The notes beneath the pieces were generated by a model. That model saw only the letters and a program-made list of their open reading frames with translations. It searched no databases and had not been told where the DNA came from. The position numbers were made by a program, and so were the translations under genes. From an uncultured Prevotellaceae bacterium (GTDB lineage Bacteria; Bacteroidota; Bacteroidia; Bacteroidales; Bacteroidaceae): a DNA stretch of 64,000 bases. Below, piece by piece: positions 57,636 through 64,000 of this stretch (position 1 is its first letter; the number at the start of each line of letters is the position of its first letter). The stretch covers positions 1-64,000 of the forward strand of contig CACXYH010000009.1 in NCBI GenBank assembly GCA_902771785.1. The letters run 5' to 3'.

Positions 57636-59208
57636 GTATCTATATATCACACTACTGGCCATTCTGGGGTTCAATGCTGAAACCATACAGGCGCAAGAGC
57701 GACAGCTCAAAATGGCTCCCCGATTGGTGGTGAACATCACTATCGACCAGCTGCGCTCCGACTATTTAGAAGCCTTTTCGCCATTATATAGAACTGATGG
57801 CTTTCGCCGGCTCATGGACAAGGGTATGGTCTTCAGCAACGCCTCTTTCCCTTTCCTCCCTATAGATCGGGCTTCGGCTATTGCCTCAATTGCAACCGGC
57901 ACTACACCTTATTATAATAATATAGTAGGCGAACAATGGTTGAACCGTGAGACTCTCCGGCCTGTCTATTGCATCTATGATGCTAATTATGTCGGTCTGC
58001 TAACGAATGAACCTTCAGCACCTTCGGCCCTTAAGACATCGACCATCAGCGACGAGCTGAAAGTGGCCACTGGTGGAAAAGCCATCGTCTTTGCCATCGC
58101 TCCTACGGGCGATGCTGCCGTTTTGTCGGCCGGACATGCTGCCGACGGAGCAATCTGGCTCGATGACAACAGTGGAAAGTGGTGCTCATCGCAATATTAC
58201 TTCAGCGACATGCCAACTTGGCTGCTCAACTTTAATAGTGCCTACGCTCCAAGCCAAACAATCGGACGTATGGCATGGGAGCCAATGAATGCATCTGTAA
58301 GTAACTTCGGCTATTTCATGCAAAGTGGTCAGCAACAGAAGTTTAAGCACAAGTTCACAGGTGCACGACGTTTCAACGAATACAAGGCCAGCGCCTTGAT
58401 AAACAGCGACATCACGTCGCTCGCCCTGCAATGCCTGAAGAACAACAACATGGGCAATGACTGGACGACTGACATGTTGTGCCTTACCTATTATGCAGGC
58501 AACTACGACCATCGTACCGTGACAGAATGTCAGACCGAAATAGTCGACACCTATGTGCGGCTTGACTATGAAATGGCACGTCTCATGAGCAGCATCGAGC
58601 AGCTCTACGGGCTGGACAATGTGCTGCTTATTGTCAGTAGCACCGGATGTAGCGATGAAGAGAATGCCGACTACGCCAAGTACCGCATCCCCACAGGAAC
58701 GTTCTACATGAACCGCACCGCCAATTTGCTGAACATGTATCTGGGCGCCATCTGGGGACAAGGGCAATATGTAGAAACGTGCTTCCGTAACCAAATATTC
58801 CTGAACCACAAGTTATTGGAGCAGAAACGCATAAGTATGTCGGAAGCACTCACCCGATCACAGGAATTATTGGCCATGATGTCGGGGGTACGCAATGTCT
58901 ACACATCACTCCAACTGCTCACAGCCAATAATGAACAGCTGCAGAAAATACGCAATGGCTTCAATGCTGAGCAGTGTGGCGATATACTGATTGAAACTGC
59001 TCCAGGATGGCACTTGCTTAACGAAGAAGCAAAACAAGACCAGCTTTCACGGGCTTCATTCACACAATTTCCTATCATTATCTATGGCTCCGACATCAAG
59101 TCTGAACGCATCACCACTCCCGTAACTACAGACCGTATAGCTCCGACTATTGCCAAAGCTATACGAATACGTGCCCCAAATGCCTGCTCGGCAGCCCCAC
59201 TCTATTAA
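57625..59208 (+). CDS. Alkaline-phosphatase-fold protein, predicted inactive (PafA-like)
   Basis: Secreted protein of 527 residues with a signal peptide ending IQAQ. The fold follows PafA: APRLVVNITIDQLRSDYL (metal Asp D41 kept), ASIATGTTPYYNNIVGEQWL, VDTYVRLDYEM, FPIIIYGSDIK and DRIAPTIAKA. However the nucleophile position reads R82 (PIDRASAIAS in place of PTxTApGHAS). The TADHG motif is VSSTG, and the late THGS..D.HVP ligand region is SRASFTQFP. It is therefore probably a pseudoenzyme used for binding or as a structural scaffold. The ATG at 57625 is chosen for the signal peptide. Confidence 0.85.
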   Translation: MRNKYLYITLLAILGFNAETIQAQERQLKMAPRLVVNITIDQLRSDYLEAFSPLYRTDGFRRLMDKGMVFSNASFPFLPIDRASAIASIATGTTPYYNNIVGEQWLNRETLRPVYCIYDANYVGLLTNEPSAPSALKTSTISDELKVATGGKAIVFAIAPTGDAAVLSAGHAADGAIWLDDNSGKWCSSQYYFSDMPTWLLNFNSAYAPSQTIGRMAWEPMNASVSNFGYFMQSGQQQKFKHKFTGARRFNEYKASALINSDITSLALQCLKNNNMGNDWTTDMLCLTYYAGNYDHRTVTECQTEIVDTYVRLDYEMARLMSSIEQLYGLDNVLLIVSSTGCSDEENADYAKYRIPTGTFYMNRTANLLNMYLGAIWGQGQYVETCFRNQIFLNHKLLEQKRISMSEALTRSQELLAMMSGVRNVYTSLQLLTANNEQLQKIRNGFNAEQCGDILIETAPGWHLLNEEAKQDQLSRASFTQFPIIIYGSDIKSERITTPVTTDRIAPTIAKAIRIRAPNACSAAPLY

Positions 59209-59313
59209 CAAATCGAAGCAGGAGGGCCACATTGACATCGCAAAAACGACCCGTCTGCACACAATAAGCGTTAAATAATGAGGCATTTGTGCTGTTTTCA
59301 GCAAAAAAAGCAG

Positions 59314-59321
59314 TACCTTTG
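59314..59321 (+). promoter_or_regulatory. -7 element of secA
   Basis: TACCTTTG, 42 nt before the secA start; the nearest TTTG (59286-59289) is 24 nt upstream, a little too far for an ideal -33. Confidence 0.65.
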
Positions 59322-59363
59322 CAACCAATTTCAATGTAGATAAAAACAAAAGAACATCAAGAT

Positions 59364-62300
59364 ATGAATTTCAACAATTTACTAAAGTCTTTGTTCGGCG
59401 ATAAATCGTCGCGCGATATGAAGCTCGTGCAGCCGCTCGTAGAGAAGGTTAAAGCTATCTACCCCCAGGTACAGCAGCTGAGCAACGACGAACTACGTGC
59501 CCGCACTCAACAAATCAAGCAGCAAGTGCAAGAATCGGCCCGCGAGCAGAAGGCCGAAATAGAAAAGCTGAAAGCTACCATCGAGGACACTCCGCTCGAC
59601 GAACGCGCCGACATCTTCGCAAAGATCGACAAGATAGAAAAAGACGTGCTCGAAGTGTATGAGAAAGCACTCGACGAGGTTATGCCAGAAGTTTTCTCTA
59701 TCGTCAAAGAGACCGCACGCCGTTTTGCCGAGAACGAAGAGACCGTAGTTACAGCCACCGACTTCGACCGCGAGCTGGCCGGTGACCCTCGAAAGGACTT
59801 TATTACCATCGATGGCGACAAGGCTATCTACCATAATCATTGGACAGCAGGAGGCAACGACCTTAAGTGGGAAATGGTGCATTACGATGTGCAGCTCTTC
59901 GGAGGTGTAGTGCTGCACCAAGGAAAAATTGCCGAAATGGCTACTGGTGAAGGTAAAACGCTTGTTGCCACATTGCCTGTATTCCTCAATGCGCTCACCG
60001 GCAATGGCGTTCACGTGGTGACAGTAAACGATTATCTGGCCAAACGTGACTCCGAATGGATGGGTCCTCTTTACATGTTCCACGGCCTCTCCGTAGACTG
60101 CATCGACAAGCATCAGCCCAACAGTGAAGCTCGCCGTCGCGCCTATCAGGCCGATATCACATTCGGCACCAACAATGAATTTGGTTTCGACTATCTACGC
60201 GACAACATGGCTATCTCGCCAAGCGACCTCGTGCAGCGTGCACATAACTATGCCATCGTCGACGAGGTTGACTCCGTGCTGATTGACGACGCACGTACGC
60301 CATTGATCATTTCTGGTCCTGTGCCCAAGGGCGACGACCAGATGTTCGAGGAATACCAGCCGCTGGTTGAGAAGCTCGTGGGCGTTCAGCGCCAACTGGC
60401 TACTCAATATTTAGCCGAGGCCAAGCAAAAAATCACCGAAGGCCAGCAGAAAAACGACAAGAAGATGCTCGAAGAAGGTTTCCTCTCGCTTTATCGCTCG
60501 CACAAAGCTCTGCCCAAGAACAAGCCTCTCATTAAGTATCTCTCAGAAGAGGGTATCAAGGCAGGCATGCTGAAGACCGAGGAAATCTACATGGAAAACA
60601 ACAACCGCCGCATGCCCGAAGCTATAGAACCCCTATACTTCGTGGTCGACGAGAAGCTGAATTCCTGCGACCTTACTGACAAGGGTACAGCATGGTTAGC
60701 CGGCCAGGTGAATGATAAAGACCTTTTTGTGCTACCCGACATTGCCGGTCAACTTTCGGCACTTGAAGCACAGACAGAACTTAGCGACGAAGATCGCCTG
60801 AACAAGAAAGACGAACTACTAAACCATTATGCCGTACAGAGCGAACGCGTGCATACCCTGCAGCAGCTACTCAAGGCATATACCATGTTCAACAAGGACG
60901 ATGAGTACGTCGTCATTGACGGCGAGGTTAAAATTGTCGACGAGCAAACTGGCCGTATCATGGAAGGACGCCGCTGGAGCGACGGTCTGCACCAGGCCGT
61001 TGAAGCCAAAGAGCATGTAAAGGTAGAAGCAGCCACACAGACTTTCGCAACCATCACCCTGCAGAACTACTTCCGTATGTATCACAAGCTGGCAGGTATG
61101 ACGGGTACGGCTTCTACCGAAGCAGGTGAGTTCTGGGACATTTACAAGCTCGACGTGGTGGAAATTCCCACCAACAAGCCCGTTATTCGTAACGATATGG
61201 ACGACCGCGTCTACAAGACCGCCCGCGAGAAGTATCGTGCCGTAATTGAAGAAGTGGTGAAGATGCGTAAATCAGGACGCCCCACCCTGATTGGTACAAC
61301 ATCTGTTGAAATTTCAGAGCTGCTCTCCCGCATGCTCGATATGTACGTTGACCCAGAAACGGGTAAGCGCGAAGGAATTCCTCATCAGGTGCTGAACGCC
61401 AAGCTTCACCAAAAGGAGGCCGACATCGTAGCTCTTGCCGGACAGCAGGACAGCAACGGAATGGGTGCTGTCACCATCGCCACCAACATGGCCGGTCGTG
61501 GTACAGATATCAAGTTGTCGCCTGAGGTAAAAGCGGCTGGCGGTCTTGCCATCATCGGAACCGAGCGCCACGAGAGCCGTCGCGTTGACCGTCAGTTGCG
61601 CGGACGTGCCGGACGTCAGGGAGACCCAGGTTCATCCGTGTTCTACGTGTCACTCGAAGACAAGCTTATGCGTTTGTTCGCATCTGAACGCATCGCCTCT
61701 GTAATGGACCGTCTGGGCTTCAAGGAGGGTGAGATGATTGAGAGCCCTATGATTTCGAAAAGCATCGAGCGTGCTCAGAAGAAAGTCGAAGAGAACCACT
61801 TTGGTGTGCGTAAGCGCCTGTTGGAGTACGACGACGTAATGAACAAGCAGCGTAAGGTGGTCTATGAGAAGCGCCGCCACGCATTGATGGGCGAGCGCAT
61901 CGGCATGGATATCGCCAACGTAATATGGGACCGCGTTTCTACCATTATAGAACGCAACGACTACGAGGGATGCAAGGAAGAGTTCATCCGCCTCTTTGGC
62001 ATGGAAGTGCCCTTCAGTGCCGAGGAGTTTGCAAACCAAAAGCCTGATATGCTTGCAGAGAATGCATTCCAAGCAGCCTTAGGAACGTTCAACCGTAAAA
62101 CCGACCGTATCATGGAGGTTGCTATGCCTGTAATCAAACAGGTCTACGAGAACCAAGGCCACATGTACGAGAACATTCTCGTTCCCATTACCGACGGACG
62201 TCACATGTACAACATCCGTTGCAACCTGAAAGAAGCTTACGACACAGAGTGCAAGACGATTGTTAAGGAGTTCGAGAAGCAAATTCTCCTTCATATCATC

Positions 62301-62738
62301 GATGATGCTTGGAAAGAGAACCTGCGTGAGCTCGACGAACTGCGTCACTCCGTACAGAATGCCAGTTACGAGCAGAAGGATCCATTGCTTATCTTCAAGT
62401 TGGAGAGCGTAAAGCTGTTCGACGAGATGGTGAATACGATGAACAACCGAACCGTAAGCATCCTGACGCGTGCTGCCATCCCCGAGATGCAACAGCAAGA
62501 CGTTCAAGAGGCTGCACCAGAGCAGCGCACCGACCGCCGTCAGTACACAGAGAACAAGCAGAATGCCAGCGATGAACAACTGACAGACCCCAACCAGGCT
62601 GCAGCTGCTGCCCACGACACGCGTGCACAGCAGCCTCGTAATCCCATCATCAAGGATAAGCTACCTGGTCGCAATGATCCCTGTCCTTGCGGAAGCGGCA
62701 AGAAGTTCAAGAACTGTCACGGAAAAGGTATCGTGTAA
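59364..62738 (+). CDS. secA: Preprotein translocase ATPase SecA
   Basis: Motor of Sec-dependent export, 1124 residues, the large size usual in Bacteroidota. The first nucleotide-binding fold has [19 protein letters not shown] and the Walker B region [15 protein letters not shown]; the cross-linking domain and helical scaffold follow. The second fold shows [11 protein letters not shown] and [18 protein letters not shown] Gln/Ala-rich linker leads to a C-terminal zinc motif [14 protein letters not shown] that contacts SecB or ribosomes. It is preceded by its own promoter. Confidence 0.98.
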   Translation: MNFNNLLKSLFGDKSSRDMKLVQPLVEKVKAIYPQVQQLSNDELRARTQQIKQQVQESAREQKAEIEKLKATIEDTPLDERADIFAKIDKIEKDVLEVYEKALDEVMPEVFSIVKETARRFAENEETVVTATDFDRELAGDPRKDFITIDGDKAIYHNHWTAGGNDLKWEMVHYDVQLFGGVVLHQGKIAEMATGEGKTLVATLPVFLNALTGNGVHVVTVNDYLAKRDSEWMGPLYMFHGLSVDCIDKHQPNSEARRRAYQADITFGTNNEFGFDYLRDNMAISPSDLVQRAHNYAIVDEVDSVLIDDARTPLIISGPVPKGDDQMFEEYQPLVEKLVGVQRQLATQYLAEAKQKITEGQQKNDKKMLEEGFLSLYRSHKALPKNKPLIKYLSEEGIKAGMLKTEEIYMENNNRRMPEAIEPLYFVVDEKLNSCDLTDKGTAWLAGQVNDKDLFVLPDIAGQLSALEAQTELSDEDRLNKKDELLNHYAVQSERVHTLQQLLKAYTMFNKDDEYVVIDGEVKIVDEQTGRIMEGRRWSDGLHQAVEAKEHVKVEAATQTFATITLQNYFRMYHKLAGMTGTASTEAGEFWDIYKLDVVEIPTNKPVIRNDMDDRVYKTAREKYRAVIEEVVKMRKSGRPTLIGTTSVEISELLSRMLDMYVDPETGKREGIPHQVLNAKLHQKEADIVALAGQQDSNGMGAVTIATNMAGRGTDIKLSPEVKAAGGLAIIGTERHESRRVDRQLRGRAGRQGDPGSSVFYVSLEDKLMRLFASERIASVMDRLGFKEGEMIESPMISKSIERAQKKVEENHFGVRKRLLEYDDVMNKQRKVVYEKRRHALMGERIGMDIANVIWDRVSTIIERNDYEGCKEEFIRLFGMEVPFSAEEFANQKPDMLAENAFQAALGTFNRKTDRIMEVAMPVIKQVYENQGHMYENILVPITDGRHMYNIRCNLKEAYDTECKTIVKEFEKQILLHIIDDAWKENLRELDELRHSVQNASYEQKDPLLIFKLESVKLFDEMVNTMNNRTVSILTRAAIPEMQQQDVQEAAPEQRTDRRQYTENKQNASDEQLTDPNQAAAAAHDTRAQQPRNPIIKDKLPGRNDPCPCGSGKKFKNCHGKGIV

Positions 62739-62778
62739 AAATGATAATTGAGAGTTTGGCTCTTGAGAACAGAATATT

Positions 62779-63480
62779 ATGATTACAGTAGAGAATCTGA
62801 AAAAGCAATTTGGCGAGACTGTGGCTTGCGACATTCCTTCACTAACCATTAACGATGGTGAGATAATGGGCCTTGTCGGCAACAATGGTGCAGGAAAGAC
62901 CACACTCTTCCGCCAGATACTCGACCTGCTGAAACCCGACGAGGGAAGCGTCAGCATCAACGGTATTAACCCCGCAGAAAGTGAAGACTGGAAGGAGTTC
63001 GTCGGTGCCTATATTGACGAGGGGTTCCTTATTGACTACCTCACTCCTGAAGAGTACTTCGCTTTCCTCGGAAAGATTAGCGGCATCAGTCAGGAGGAAA
63101 TCGACGAGCGTCTGAAAGGCTTTGAGCACTTAGCCAATGGTGAAGTGCTGGGACAGAAGAAGCTCATTCGCAACCTCTCGGCTGGTAACAAGCAGAAGGT
63201 AGGCATCATTTCGGCCCTGCTGCGTCATCCGCAAGTACTAATCCTGGACGAGCCCTTCAACTTTCTCGATCCCACGAGCCAAAACGTATTGAAGCATCTG
63301 CTAGTACAATATAATAAGGACACGCGCGCGACGATTATCATCAGTTCCCACAACCTCCAGCATACCGTCGACATCTCAACACGTATCACGTTACTAGAGC
63401 GAGGTGTCATTGTGAAAGACTTGATGAACCAAGATGGCAGTGCAAAGGAGGAGTTAGAAAGCTATTTTGGAGGCGAATAA
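62779..63480 (+). CDS. ABC transporter ATP-binding protein, no partner permease
   Basis: Single nucleotide-binding subunit of 233 residues. Motifs: Walker A GNNGAGKTTLFRQ, signature NLSAGNKQKVG, Walker B VLILDEPFNFLDP, and the switch His in IIISSHNLQH. It resembles the ATPases of Bacteroidota type ABC-2 exporters, which usually stand beside a multi-pass permease. Here secA lies 40 nt upstream and an HU gene follows, so the partner must be elsewhere or lost. The substrate is unknown. Confidence 0.9.
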   Translation: MITVENLKKQFGETVACDIPSLTINDGEIMGLVGNNGAGKTTLFRQILDLLKPDEGSVSINGINPAESEDWKEFVGAYIDEGFLIDYLTPEEYFAFLGKISGISQEEIDERLKGFEHLANGEVLGQKKLIRNLSAGNKQKVGIISALLRHPQVLILDEPFNFLDPTSQNVLKHLLVQYNKDTRATIIISSHNLQHTVDISTRITLLERGVIVKDLMNQDGSAKEELESYFGGE

Positions 63481-63534
63481 GAAGTTTTTTCAAAAAAAGT
63501 CGAGAGAAAATTTTCCTATCTCACTGAAAAACAG

Positions 63535-63542
63535 TATCTTTG
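63535..63542 (+). promoter_or_regulatory. -7 element of the HU gene
   Basis: TATCTTTG, 43 nt before the HU start codon; the -33 region is T-rich without a clear TTTG. Confidence 0.6.
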
Positions 63543-63585
63543 CAGTCCCAAAGAGAAAAGTACAATCAGACAAGCAAAAAAGAAT

Positions 63586-63861
63586 ATGACAAAGCAAGAA
63601 ATCATCAATCGTATTTCACTCCAGACAGGAGTCCCCAAGAAGGATGTATCTACCACCATTGAGGCTTTCATGGAAGAGATACGCAACAGTTTATCCGTAA
63701 GTAAGGAGAACATCTACTTGCGTGGTTTCGGCAGCTTCATCGTGAAGCATCGTGCCAAAAAGACTGCGCGCAACATCTCGAAGAACACAACATTGGTCAT
63801 CGATGCCCACGATTTCCCTGCCTTCAAGCCAGCAAAGAGTTTCATCGAGAAAATGAAGTAA
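63586..63861 (+). CDS. HU/IHF family DNA-binding protein
   Basis: Nucleoid-associated DNA-bending protein of 91 residues. The dimerisation helices (MTKQEIINRISLQTGVPKKD) and the beta-arm core (IYLRGFGSFIVKHRAKKTAR) are typical. The arm tip reads ARNISKNTTLVIDAHDFPAF, a Bacteroidota variant without the GRNP tip, ending in FKPAKSFIEKM. It is probably co-transcribed with the small basic protein downstream (45-nt gap). Confidence 0.94.
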   Translation: MTKQEIINRISLQTGVPKKDVSTTIEAFMEEIRNSLSVSKENIYLRGFGSFIVKHRAKKTARNISKNTTLVIDAHDFPAFKPAKSFIEKMK

Positions 63862-63906
63862 ATACAAATTACTCAAATCAGTTAAATATTAAAAACATTA
63901 AGAATT

Positions 63907-63996
63907 ATGCCTAACGGAAAGAAGAAGAAGGGCCACAAGATGGCCACCCACAAGCGCAAGAAGAGACTGCGTAAGAACAGACATAAGAGCAAGTAA
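63907..63996 (+). CDS. Tiny basic ribosome-associated protein (bS22/mS38-like, AURKAIP1/COX24 type)
   Basis: A 29-codon gene. The product, MPNGKKKKGHKMATHKRKKR followed by LRKNRHKSK, has about 18 Lys/Arg/His residues. The pattern KMxTHKRKKRLRKNR resembles the AURKAIP1/COX24 motif of mitochondrial mS38 and mycobacterial bS22 (RRKRMSKKKHRKLLRKTR type), which insert into the small-subunit rRNA. Strong start context and conservation of this motif across Bacteroidota (as I know it) support a real gene. A ribosomal role here is inference. Confidence 0.8.
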   Translation: MPNGKKKKGHKMATHKRKKRLRKNRHKSK

Positions 63997-64000
63997 GCAA

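Noticed and set aside
59209..59363. Small RNA or tRNA gene between the phosphatase-like gene and secA
   Set aside because: No cloverleaf, no strong hairpin; only the secA promoter is visible.

Overview
The window is a contiguous piece of a Bacteroidota chromosome, most likely from Prevotella or a close relative. The support is lineage-typical promoters (TTTG, about 19-20 nt, then TAnnTTTG), few Shine-Dalgarno sequences, Bacteroidota-type gene neighbourhoods (bamD-rpoZ-DUF4293; a PpiD-like foldase with a CNNM/CBS protein, LptC and an outer-membrane protein; DUF6057 beside a haem-motif propeller lipoprotein), a Nudix-type AraR, and about 50% GC. I see no rRNA, tRNA, CRISPR array, insertion sequence or prophage.

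Layout. 1-9 kb: a UvrA cut by the left edge, translationally coupled to a secreted GH43; then a secreted CotH-kinase-like protein and serS. 9-15.5 kb: a fused NfnAB/GltD-type flavoprotein, then tatA-tatC directly followed by two iron-sulfur proteins that both carry twin-arginine motifs. 15.5-22.7 kb, minus strand: a tightly packed ten-gene operon led by bamD and rpoZ and ending in mgtC. 22.8-33.4 kb, plus strand: uvrB, a TonB-dependent receptor, lon-tgt-lptF/G and a DEAD-box helicase. 33.6-41.5 kb: an L-arabinose operon (mutarotase lipoprotein, Na+/sugar symporter, AraR, araD, araA, araB). 42-46 kb: a DUF2461 protein convergent with a propeller lipoprotein/DUF6057 pair. 46-50 kb: a GH2 beta-galactosidase broken by a deletion of about 70 nt, and an esterase-like phytase-family protein. 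50-56 kb, minus strand: cell-envelope genes. 56-64 kb, plus strand: DUF4105, a predicted inactive alkaline-phosphatase-fold protein, secA, an orphan ABC ATPase, HU and a 29-residue basic protein resembling bS22/mS38.

The most unusual signal lies outside the genes. Six short arrays of imperfect tandem repeats occupy intergenic or gene-end positions (4.5, 9.1, 33.4, 41.6, 41.8 and 50.2 kb). All share a 22-bp period. Their unit sequences fall into at least two related families that recur at distant loci, once in opposite orientation, and one array runs into the last codons of a helicase gene. I do not recognise this repeat class. Other notable points are a Tat translocase encoded next to its own predicted cargo (one cargo with an internal twin-arginine motif), an alkaline-phosphatase homologue that has lost its nucleophile and most metal ligands, a Tgt without the usual zinc cysteines, and a palindrome lying on the arabinose promoter.
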